From: Acidobacteriota bacterium
Lineage (GTDB): Bacteria; Acidobacteriota; Thermoanaerobaculia; Multivoradales; JAHEKO01
DNA: 5,735 nucleotides
Direction of reading: 5' to 3'
Assembly (NCBI GenBank): GCA_029861655.1
Contig: JAOTZA010000210.1
Span: forward strand, 1-5,735
Positions 1-5,375 of this stretch are shown here, one piece after another. The translations under genes and the position numbers were made by a program. The notes below the pieces were generated by a model. That model searched no databases. It was not told the origin of the DNA and saw only the letters and a program-made list of their open reading frames with translations. Numbering within the stretch: the stretch's first letter is position 1; the number at the start of each line of letters is the position of its first letter.

Positions 1-642
1 TGCACCGATCTCCACATCGTCACCAATGACGACTTCTCCCACCTGCGGCACCTTGTGGTGCCTGCCCTCGGTCTGGGAATAACCGTATCCATCGGCACCG
101 ATCACCGCACCCCCATGGACGACGACCCGCCGTCCCAGGGTGACGTCCTCCATCACGACGGCGTTCGGGTGCAAGACCGAATCTTCACCCACCTTGGAGC
201 GGGTACCCACATGGACATTGGCGGAGACGACGCAACGGTCTCCAATCTCGGTCTCAGCGCCGATCACCGCACCCGGACCCACCGCCACATCGACCCCCAG
301 CGCCGCCGAGGGATCTACGGTGGCGGTCGGCTCGATTCCCGGGACTCGGCGCCGCCTGCTCGCCGCAATGACTTCCAGGACCCGCGAAAAGGCGGCCCCG
401 GCGTCCTCTACGACCAGCTGGTGGGCACTGATTCCCTCAACGGCGATCGGCACCACGAGAGCGCCCGCCCGCGACTTTCGCGCCTTCTCTTCATGGGCTC
501 TACCACGCACAAAGGAGAGCTGTTCGGGCCCCGCGTTCTCGAGTGAAGCGACCGAGCGACATAGAAAACCTGGATCACCGAGGATGTCACCCGAACCGAT
601 CACTTTGCGGACCTCCTGTAGCGTTTTCTCCAGTCTGGACAT
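1..642 (-). CDS. lpxD: UDP-3-O-acylglucosamine N-acyltransferase LpxD (partial, C-terminus outside window)
   Basis: LpxD transfers a 3-hydroxyacyl chain from acyl-ACP to the 2-amino group of UDP-3-O-acylglucosamine, the third step of lipid A synthesis, in the cytoplasm. The visible 214 residues read in frame to the window edge; the full protein is usually about 340 residues. Residues 1-100 match the N-terminal uridine-binding domain (LSFVRG at 42-47, RAGALVVP at 58-65). From about 103 the chain becomes a left-handed beta-helix of hexapeptide repeats (VGPGAVIGAETEIG at 121-134). The LpxD signature follows: IGADGYGY at 181-188, then HHKVPQ and VVIGDDVEIGA up to 214. The catalytic histidine lies beyond the edge and cannot be checked. 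The ATG at 640-642 has an AAGGAG Shine-Dalgarno at 650-655, seven bases away. The gene follows DUF2784 by 34 bases on the same strand, rather than sitting in the common bamA-skp-lpxD-fabZ-lpxA arrangement. LpxA is the nearest alternative, but the N-terminal domain excludes it. Confidence 0.93.
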   Translation of the reverse strand, partial: MSRLEKTLQEVRKVIGSGDILGDPGFLCRSVASLENAGPEQLSFVRGRAHEEKARKSRAGALVVPIAVEGISAHQLVVEDAGAAFSRVLEVIAASRRRRVPGIEPTATVDPSAALGVDVAVGPGAVIGAETEIGDRCVVSANVHVGTRSKVGEDSVLHPNAVVMEDVTLGRRVVVHGGAVIGADGYGYSQTEGRHHKVPQVGEVVIGDDVEIGA

Positions 643-676
643 CGCGTGACTCCTTGGTCTCGATCGATCTATCGGT

Positions 677-1039
677 CTATCGGCGATCGCCCCGAGTCTT
701 CCAGATCCACCAGTAGATCGCTCCGTTGAGCAGCAACACCCCGGCTCCTAGAAAGAGCTGCACCCACCGCGTCAGCCCCTCCGGATAGACGACGGGAAGC
801 AGGTAGTGCTCTACAAACCCGCCCTCGTAACCTGACTCTCCAGCCGCGGCGCGCAGCCGGTTCTCGAGCGGTGTCAGTGGACAGACTCCACCTGAGAGCT
901 CGATCGCCGCACCCCACAGCGCCGCGGGCGCGTGAACCCAACCCATCTGCCGCCAACGCAGCACGACAAGCCCACCGACGGCCACAAAGACGACAAAGAC
1001 AAGATGGAGAACCAGGACGAGATCGGCGAGAATTCTCAC
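677..1039 (-). CDS. DUF2784 family small inner-membrane protein
   Basis: This is a 120-residue hydrophobic protein of unknown function that I recognise as DUF2784. Visible family marks are an N-terminal membrane helix (about 4-27, rich in L, V and F), the WVHAPAALWGAAIEL stretch (34-48), which is probably a second membrane segment, the conserved CPLTPLEN (53-60) followed by LRAAAGESGYEGGF (62-75), YLLPVVYPEGL (79-89), and a C-terminal helix (about 92-113) ending in a basic tail. Length and motif order fit the family, so it looks intact. The start is GTG at 1037-1039, supported by a GGAAAGG Shine-Dalgarno at 1047-1053 seven bases away; no ATG fits better. It lies 33 bases downstream of the zinc-ribbon gene and 34 bases upstream of lpxD, consistent with one transcript. 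No enzymatic role can be assigned from sequence; the lpxD neighbour only loosely hints at the cell envelope. Confidence 0.9.
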   Translation of the reverse strand: MRILADLVLVLHLVFVVFVAVGGLVVLRWRQMGWVHAPAALWGAAIELSGGVCPLTPLENRLRAAAGESGYEGGFVEHYLLPVVYPEGLTRWVQLFLGAGVLLLNGAIYWWIWKTRGDRR

Positions 1040-1046
1040 CGGCGTA

Positions 1047-1053
1047 CCTTTCC
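1047..1053 (-). promoter_or_regulatory. Shine-Dalgarno site deciding the GTG start of the DUF2784 gene
   Basis: On the minus strand this reads GGAAAGG, seven bases before the GTG at 1039-1037. It is the main reason to accept a GTG start for the DUF2784 protein. Confidence 0.6.
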
Positions 1054-1072
1054 AAGCACGGGATCACTCTTG

Positions 1073-1486
1073 CTAGAAATCAAAGAGCTCGTCAAACGCC
1101 TTCTTCGGGTCGCTGTCGTCTGAATCCGATTCGAAACCCTGAACGATCTTGGGCTCGAATTTCGTGCACGTGTTCCCTCTTGACTTGCCGACAACTCGCT
1201 CCTCGATTCCGGCTCGACACTCGTTCCGCGCCGATGTGTCGAAGTGCCGACAGTTGACGCAGCTGTGCAAGGCATCGCCGCAAGATCGGCAGTCGGCATG
1301 GACATCGACCTCGCTCTCGAAGCTCGCTTCGGCGCCGCAGCGGGCACACTTGAAGGCCTCGGCGGTCGGGGCGCCCAGACCGCGGCCACGGGGACCGTCC
1401 TGCCGAGGCTGCGGCGCGCGCGAACGACTCCGCTCCCTCGGCTCCTCCTCCATGTAGCCCCGTTGGCCGTACTTTCGAGAGCTCAC
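1073..1486 (-). CDS. Eight-cysteine zinc-ribbon protein of unknown function
   Basis: I do not recognise a characterised function. The 137-residue protein has three zones. Residues 13-38 are low-complexity and basic (R, P, G, Q). The core carries eight cysteines as two probable zinc sites: C47-x2-C50 with C66-x2-C69, a zinc-ribbon pattern, then C76-x2-C79, C90 and C107 in the segment CVNCRHFDTSARNEC. The tail (118-137) is acidic and ends in FDELFDF. Similar Cys-rich hypothetical proteins with a CxxCxxFD-type motif seem familiar from Acidobacteria-like genomes, but that is recollection, not a search. The start used is GTG at 1484-1486. It has no good Shine-Dalgarno, but an extended -10 element just upstream would place the transcript start almost on it. 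The alternative is ATG at 1451-1453, which removes 11 residues and keeps every cysteine. It is the first gene of the leftward block. The basic and acidic ends with zinc sites suggest nucleic-acid or protein binding, which is speculation. Confidence 0.72.
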   Translation of the reverse strand: MSSRKYGQRGYMEEEPRERSRSRAPQPRQDGPRGRGLGAPTAEAFKCARCGAEASFESEVDVHADCRSCGDALHSCVNCRHFDTSARNECRAGIEERVVGKSRGNTCTKFEPKIVQGFESDSDDSDPKKAFDELFDF

Positions 1487-1492
1487 GGTTTT

Positions 1493-1501
1493 CTTATAAC
1501 A
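1493..1501 (-). promoter_or_regulatory. Candidate extended -10 promoter for the leftward block
   Basis: On the minus strand this reads TGTTATAAG: the TG of an extended -10, one spacer base, then TATAAG (5 of 6 to TATAAT). No good -35 is seen at 16-18 bases, which is usual for extended -10 promoters. Transcription would begin about seven bases downstream, close to position 1486, where the GTG of the zinc-ribbon gene lies. The message would then be leaderless, or translation would start at the ATG at 1453 after a leader of about 33 bases. Confidence 0.4.
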
Positions 1502-1521
1502 GATTCCTGTGGCGCTCGCTC

Positions 1522-1550
1522 TTGGAGGCTTTCCGATTCTGTGCTAAAAA
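1522..1550 (+). promoter_or_regulatory. Weak candidate promoter for the PilZ gene
   Basis: TTGGAG (1522-1527), a 17-base gap and TAAAAA (1545-1550) resemble sigma-70 hexamers in the short divergent intergenic region. The match is modest. If used, transcription would start near 1557, which rules out the GTG at 1541 and favours the CTG at 1601 as the PilZ start. The GGAG within the same hexamer could instead be the Shine-Dalgarno for that GTG, so the two readings compete. Confidence 0.25.
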
Positions 1551-2296
1551 ACTTCTGGCACGTCCGAGGTTTCGGGGAACCGCGAAGGGAGCAAAGAAGT
1601 CTGACACAGACGGCCGACGAGCGACGTAGCAACCGCCGGTACCGGGTGGAGGGGGTGCGTGGACAGTTTCTGTTCTCCACCGACGCCCGGGTCATCGACA
1701 TGAGCCTCAACGGCATGTCGCTCGAGATTGCCAGCCCGCTCAAGGTGGGCCGCGAGTACTCCCTCAAGCTCGACCGTGAGGATGCGGTGATCCAGCTCAA
1801 GGGAACGATCGTCTGGTGCACTCTGGTCCGTACCACACGTGATGAGCGCGGCGACGTGATTCCCGTCTACCGGGCGGGAATCCATCTCGAGGACGTGATC
1901 TCCGGCAAGGCCGGAAAACTCATGGATTTCATCCAGGAGAACGCCATCGTCAGCCTCGAAAAGAGGCTCTTCGGCCGGTTTCGCGTCGAAACCGAACAAT
2001 CTGCGGACCTGGGTTTTGAGGCTGAATTCCAGGTGATCCAGCTCAGCCTCTCGGGCATGTTGGTCGAGACCGAGATCGCACCTCCGGTGGAAAGCCGTTG
2101 CCGGATGGAGATCGAGATCGGCGAGATGTCTCTGGACGCCGAATCGCGAGTCGTACGAGTGGAAACGGTCGAACGCGAGCCGGAGGGCGGGGGTCCCTCG
2201 ATACCGATCTTCTCACTGGGTGTCGAGTTCGCCGATTTGACGCCCGAGTCTGTCGAGTCGCTCGAGACGTTTATTCGAGACGAAACCGGCTCCTGA
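1541..2296 (+). CDS. Tandem PilZ-domain protein, probable c-di-GMP effector
   Basis: The protein is predicted to be cytoplasmic, with two PilZ domains in tandem. Numbered from GTG 1541 (251 residues), domain 1 opens with the arginine motif RSNRR (29-33, RxxxR) and has DMSLNG (53-58), a full D/NxSxxG motif, so it should bind cyclic di-GMP. Domain 2 opens with RLFGR (142-146) and has QLSLSG (167-172), where glutamine replaces the usual D or N; its binding is less certain. Such proteins pass the second-messenger signal to motility, adhesion or exopolysaccharide machinery; the target here cannot be read. The start is uncertain. GTG 1541 is the nearest conventional codon, with GGAGG at 1524-1528 twelve bases away, but codons 1541-1600 look non-coding (CTA, AGG, AGA, AGT). 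A CTG at 1601, nine bases after AAGGGAG, would give a 231-residue protein starting just before the PilZ motif. No signal peptide or membrane helix is seen. It is divergent from the zinc-ribbon gene and 84 bases upstream of the porin. Confidence 0.85.
   Translation: MLKNFWHVRGFGEPRREQRSLTQTADERRSNRRYRVEGVRGQFLFSTDARVIDMSLNGMSLEIASPLKVGREYSLKLDREDAVIQLKGTIVWCTLVRTTRDERGDVIPVYRAGIHLEDVISGKAGKLMDFIQENAIVSLEKRLFGRFRVETEQSADLGFEAEFQVIQLSLSGMLVETEIAPPVESRCRMEIEIGEMSLDAESRVVRVETVEREPEGGGPSIPIFSLGVEFADLTPESVESLETFIRDETGS
1585..1591 (+). promoter_or_regulatory. Strong Shine-Dalgarno inside the 5' part of the PilZ reading frame
   Basis: AAGGGAG lies nine bases before an in-frame CTG at 1601-1603. No ATG, GTG or TTG follows in frame at a suitable distance, so the site either marks a rare CTG start or is fortuitous. 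The first PilZ arginine motif begins only eight codons after that CTG, typical of an N-terminal PilZ domain. Confidence 0.4.
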
Positions 2297-2380
2297 CCTC
2301 ACCGATCCGGCCTGGCGGGAGACGACCTACCCCAAGGGAGAGGGACAGGGTCCAGCGCCAGTGGCTACACTTCGTGTGAA
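2297..2380 (+). promoter_or_regulatory. Intergenic region before the porin-cytochrome-nap cluster; weak promoter candidate
   Basis: These 84 bases hold no gene and no hairpin followed by a T-run. The best promoter-like pair is GGGACA (2342-2347) and TACACT (2366-2371) with an 18-base gap, each 4 of 6 to consensus. Transcription would then start near 2378, right at the GTG of the porin. No FNR-type palindrome (TTGAT-N4-ATCAA) is present; TACCCCA at 2330-2336 matches only 6 of 7 of a NarL-type heptamer and is not convincing alone. Purine-rich AAGGGAGAGGGACAGGG (2334-2350) is too far from the porin start to be its ribosome site. Confidence 0.25.
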
Positions 2381-3622
2381 GTGCGCGGATCCAACCTGAA
2401 GCCGCCCCTTTTGGCGGCCCTGGTTCTCCTCCCAATCCTTGGCTCGTCCGGCCCGCTGACGGCCGAGGACGCTCCAAGGAACCTGCGCGAGGCGCTGGCC
2501 CGGGGTACGGCCAGCCTCGCGTTTCGCTACCGCCTCGAACAGGTGGACGACTCGGGTGTCTCATCCGGCAAAGACGCCAGCGCATCGACGCTGCGGACCA
2601 GCCTGGGTTACAAGACCGCCCCCTTCAAGGGCCTCCACTTCTTCGTCGAAGCGGAGAACGTCGCGACGGTGGGCAACGACCAACTCTTTCGCAACGTCGG
2701 CGCCGGGAGCGCTTCGAACGGCGTGACCGATAGACCGGTCGTCGCCGATCCGGCTCTGACCGAGCTCAACCAGGTCTGGATCGAGCTCGAGCGCGGGGAG
2801 ACCCGCTTCCGAGCCGGACGCCAGGAGATCAATATCGGTGATCAGAGGTTTGTGGGAGCCGTCGGTTGGCGTCAAAACCATCAATCGTTCGACGGCCTGA
2901 AGATCGTCAATGGTTCCCTGGAGAGGGTCTCCCTGACCTATGCCTTTGTCGACAGCGTGCAGCGGATCTTCGGCGACTCGAAAGACATGTCGAGTCACCT
3001 GGTCGAAGCTCGCTTCACGCTCTCGGATGCGGCTCGGGTAACGGGATACGCCTACGTGCTGGACTACGATCGTGTCGCCGATTCGAACCTATCGACTGCG
3101 ACCCTCGGCGCCGAGCTCGCCGGTCACCATCCGCTCGGGAACAACAGGAAGCTTCTCTACGAACTCGAGGCGGCCCGGCAGAGAGACGCCGGGGACAACC
3201 CGAGCGAGATCGAGGCCGAATATTTTCACGGTCTGTTGGGTATTGCTTCGGCCAGGCTGACCGCAAAAGCGGGCTGGGAGCGGCTCGACGGCAGCCCCAG
3301 CGATGGCCAGTTCCGAACCCCCCTGGCCACGCTTCACAAATTCAACGGCTGGGCGGACAAGTTCCTCAACACCCCCGTCAACGGGCTCGACGATATCTAC
3401 CTCCTGCTCACCGGAAAGGCGGGCAAGCTCGGCTGGACAGCGGTCTTTCACGACTTCGCGGCCGCCACGGGCAGTGGAAGCTACGGAGAGGAACTGGATC
3501 TGCAACTCACCTACCCGACGGCTTGCGGACTGGCGCTCGGTTTCAAGGCCGCGCTCTTCGATGCCGATTCCCATTCCGCCGACACGGAAAAGCTGATGTT
3601 GTGGACGACCTACAAGTTTTAA
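2381..3622 (+). CDS. Outer-membrane beta-barrel porin, alginate-export family type
   Basis: This 413-residue protein has a Sec signal peptide: basic start, hydrophobic core PPLLAALVLLPIL (8-20) and a likely cut after LTA (about residue 28). The rest alternates polar and hydrophobic residues as in an outer-membrane barrel and ends in TTYKF, a C-terminal phenylalanine typical of BAM-assembled proteins. FRAGRQEINIGDQRF (143-157) followed by GWRQNHQSFDGLKI (162-175), and LHKFNGWADKFL (318-329), are patterns I associate with the alginate-export (AlgE-like) porin family. Many members have no proven link to alginate; the substrate is unknown. Only 12 bases separate it from the octaheme cytochrome gene, so a role in letting nitrate, nitrite or products cross the outer membrane is plausible but inferred. 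The start is GTG 2381 with no Shine-Dalgarno at normal distance; no other in-frame start upstream fits, and the signal peptide begins right after it. Other OprD/OprB-like porin families remain possible. Confidence 0.84.
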   Translation: MRGSNLKPPLLAALVLLPILGSSGPLTAEDAPRNLREALARGTASLAFRYRLEQVDDSGVSSGKDASASTLRTSLGYKTAPFKGLHFFVEAENVATVGNDQLFRNVGAGSASNGVTDRPVVADPALTELNQVWIELERGETRFRAGRQEINIGDQRFVGAVGWRQNHQSFDGLKIVNGSLERVSLTYAFVDSVQRIFGDSKDMSSHLVEARFTLSDAARVTGYAYVLDYDRVADSNLSTATLGAELAGHHPLGNNRKLLYELEAARQRDAGDNPSEIEAEYFHGLLGIASARLTAKAGWERLDGSPSDGQFRTPLATLHKFNGWADKFLNTPVNGLDDIYLLLTGKAGKLGWTAVFHDFAAATGSGSYGEELDLQLTYPTACGLALGFKAALFDADSHSADTEKLMLWTTYKF

Positions 3623-3627
3623 GGGAG
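3621..3627 (+). promoter_or_regulatory. Shine-Dalgarno deciding the TTG start of the octaheme cytochrome
   Basis: AAGGGAG begins inside the porin stop codon (TAA at 3620-3622) and ends seven bases before TTG 3635-3637. This spacing fixes the unusual TTG start and suggests translational coupling between the two genes. Confidence 0.75.
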
Positions 3628-3634
3628 CTGAACC

Positions 3635-5092
3635 TTGCGAAAGACCCGAATCCTCATTTTCTGCCTCGTCGCCGGCCTGATCCTCCACGGTGCAGCCGTC
3701 TGGGCGCAACGAACCACCCCCATGGAACCCACCGAGGAAAGCCTCTCGTGCAACGAATGCCATGCCGAGCAAACGACCGCCATCTATCAAGAATGGGGCA
3801 AGTCAAAGCACCATCGGGCCAATGTCGGCTGCTACGAATGCCACCGGGCCGAAGAGGGTGACCCCGATGCTTTCGACCACATGGGCTCGCTGATCAGCAT
3901 CATCGTCTCGCCCAAAGACTGTGCCCGCTGCCACGCAAAAGAGGTAGAGGAGTTCGACGAGAGCCACCATGCCAAGGCGGGTTTGATCCTCGGGTCGCTC
4001 GACAATTTTCTGGCCGACGTCGTCGAAGGAGACAAGAACTTCTACGGCGGTTCGGCCCTGACGGTGAGCGGCTGCAAGCAGTGTCATGGCGGTGTGGTGA
4101 AGGTCAACGAGGACGGGTCGCTCGAGCCCACCGGCTGGCCCAACACCGGGATGGGGCGACTCAATCCCGACGGTTCGATCGGCGCCTGCACAGCCTGTCA
4201 TCAGCGGCACGCCTTTTCCGCCGAGCAGGCACGGCGTCCCGAAAACTGCGGCAAATGCCATCTGGGCCCGGACCACCCGCAAAAAGAGATCTACGAAGAG
4301 TCAAAGCACGGTATCGCGTACCGCGCTCACGAGGACGAGCTCAACCTGGGCAGCTCCAAGTGGGTGCTCGGCGAGGACTACACCGCCGCCCCGACCTGTG
4401 CGACCTGCCACATGTCGGCACTACGTGCTTCGAACGGCGAGCTGGTCCCGGTGACCCACGACGTCGGGTTGCGTATCAGCTGGAACAACCGGCCGCCGAT
4501 GTCGATTCGACCCGAGGTGTCGGACGCCAAGCTGGGTCTCGACAAGATGGCCCAGGTCGACTGGAAAACCCGACGCAAGAACATGATTCAGGTGTGCACG
4601 GTGTGCCACACTTCAACCTATGTAGACAACTTCTACGAGCAGTACGACGGCGTAATCGAGCTGTACAACAGTAAGTTCGCCGAACCGGCTCTTGGGATGA
4701 TGAAGACCCTCTATTCCTACGGGCTGATCACCGACACGAAGTTCGACGAGCAAGTCGAGTGGACGTGGTGGGAAATCTGGCACCACGAGGGCCGCGTCGC
4801 GCGGCACGGCGCCTCGATGATGGCACCCGATTACACTCACTGGCACGGACTCTACGAGGTAGCCAAGCACTTCTACACCAAACTCATCCCCGAACTGCGC
4901 GAGATCGCCGAGAAACATCACCACTCCGAAGACGCGCAAAAGGCGGAGGGAGCGGCTAAACTCTCTGGCGCACTCGAAGAGATGCTGGCACGCCCCGAGC
5001 ACTCCTGGTACACAGGGGAGATCAGTCTCGAGGAGGCCGAGGCACGTCGCAAAGCCCAGGCCGAGTTCAAAGCCAGATACGGCCAGGAGTAA
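3635..5092 (+). CDS. hao-like: Octaheme cytochrome c of the hydroxylamine oxidoreductase (HAO) family, probable nitrite/hydroxylamine reductase
   Basis: This is a periplasmic multiheme cytochrome of 485 residues. A Sec signal peptide (ILIFCLVAGLILHGAAVWA, about 6-24) is cut before Q25. Eight CXXCH heme sites begin at C39, C66, C96, C147, C185, C205, C255 and C321. By order, C147-H151 is heme 4, the catalytic P460 position of HAO. RHAFSAEQARRPENCGKCH (191-209), the SKHG segment (223-226), APTCATCHM (252-260) and THDVGLRISW (274-283) match the HAO core. Two features differ from ammonia-oxidiser HAO: a 33-residue loop between hemes 4 and 5 (against about five), and a C-terminal APDYTHWHG (397-405), where W403 rather than a tyrosine seems to fall at the crosslink position. 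Both point to the reductive branch (epsilon-HAO or nitrite-reducing octaheme type). No C-terminal membrane helix is seen. The start is TTG. The last codons contain the napD ribosome site, tying it to nitrate reduction. The family is certain; reaction direction and product are inferred. Confidence 0.94.
   Translation: MRKTRILIFCLVAGLILHGAAVWAQRTTPMEPTEESLSCNECHAEQTTAIYQEWGKSKHHRANVGCYECHRAEEGDPDAFDHMGSLISIIVSPKDCARCHAKEVEEFDESHHAKAGLILGSLDNFLADVVEGDKNFYGGSALTVSGCKQCHGGVVKVNEDGSLEPTGWPNTGMGRLNPDGSIGACTACHQRHAFSAEQARRPENCGKCHLGPDHPQKEIYEESKHGIAYRAHEDELNLGSSKWVLGEDYTAAPTCATCHMSALRASNGELVPVTHDVGLRISWNNRPPMSIRPEVSDAKLGLDKMAQVDWKTRRKNMIQVCTVCHTSTYVDNFYEQYDGVIELYNSKFAEPALGMMKTLYSYGLITDTKFDEQVEWTWWEIWHHEGRVARHGASMMAPDYTHWHGLYEVAKHFYTKLIPELREIAEKHHHSEDAQKAEGAAKLSGALEEMLARPEHSWYTGEISLEEAEARRKAQAEFKARYGQE
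5085..5089 (+). promoter_or_regulatory. napD Shine-Dalgarno inside the end of the cytochrome gene
   Basis: AGGAG overlaps the last codons of the octaheme cytochrome gene (stop TAA at 5090-5092) and lies seven bases before the napD ATG. This indicates co-transcription and coupled translation. Confidence 0.7.
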
Positions 5093-5096
5093 GAAG

Positions 5097-5375
5097 ATGC
5101 ACTATTCGGGAATCCTCGTCCGGGCTCGCCCCGCAAACTTGATCGACACTCTGTGGGATCTCGAAGCCATCCCCGGAGTCGACGTTCACTACTGCTATCC
5201 GGAAAGCGGCAGACTCATCGCCGTCCAGGAAACGCAGACCGCCGAACAGCAAGAAAGCGGCTTGCGGAAGATTCAATCCCTCCCCGGTGTGGTCAACGCC
5301 GCTCTTGTCGAGCATCGCATCGAGAGACGGGGCGCGGTTCCCGCTCCTGAGTCCTCGACGGGTCTGTCACAGTGA
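5097..5375 (+). CDS. napD: NapD, chaperone for periplasmic nitrate reductase maturation
   Basis: NapD is a small cytoplasmic chaperone that binds the twin-arginine signal peptide of NapA and holds back its export until the molybdenum cofactor and iron-sulphur cluster are inserted. The 92-residue protein has the expected ferredoxin-like layout: YSGILVRARP strand (3-12), a helix around 14-22, IPGVDVHYCYPESGRLIAV (24-42, a strand pair), a helix with TAEQQESGLRKIQSLPGV (48-65) and a last strand VNAALVEHRIE (66-76). Length and pattern fit NapD well. A proline- and serine-rich tail (79-92) is not conserved in the family as I know it. ATG 5097 has a good ribosome site. Its TGA overlaps the GTG of napA by four bases (GTGA), the usual sign of coupled translation between chaperone and client. 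The gene order napD-napA is common in nap operons. Confidence 0.9.
   Translation: MHYSGILVRARPANLIDTLWDLEAIPGVDVHYCYPESGRLIAVQETQTAEQQESGLRKIQSLPGVVNAALVEHRIERRGAVPAPESSTGLSQ

Noticed and set aside
140..649. Long plus-strand open frame of 169 codons opposite lpxD, and a second of 163 codons at 55-546
   Set aside because: Both run antisense to a clearly recognisable LpxD sequence; their translations are rich in R, P, T and S with no motif, as expected for shadows in GC-rich DNA.
668..683. Two tandem copies of TCTATCGG at the end of the DUF2784 gene
   Set aside because: Only two eight-base copies with nearby CGATCG runs; too short to call a regulatory or mobile repeat, probably chance or slippage.
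1244..1540. Upstream extension of the PilZ frame to an ATG at 1244
   Set aside because: The extension would overlap the zinc-ribbon gene almost completely and its translation is alanine- and arginine-rich without motif; the coding signal on the minus strand is much better supported.
2297..2380. Possible terminator after the PilZ gene or FNR/NarL site before the porin
   Set aside because: No GC hairpin with a T-run, no TTGAT-N4-ATCAA palindrome, and only one imperfect NarL-like heptamer were found.
3089..3790. Minus-strand open frame of 233 codons
   Set aside because: It lies antisense across the porin end and the cytochrome start, including the signal peptide and first heme motif; no ribosome site or family resemblance.
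2866..3861. Plus-strand open frame of 331 codons in another phase
   Set aside because: It overlaps the porin and cytochrome genes, is extremely rich in R, P and G, and has no recognisable domain, so it is a frame shadow.
3635..5092. Pentaheme NrfA nitrite reductase or octaheme ONR
   Set aside because: There are eight ordinary CXXCH motifs and no CXXCK lysine-ligated heme, and the heme spacing and core motifs follow the HAO family.
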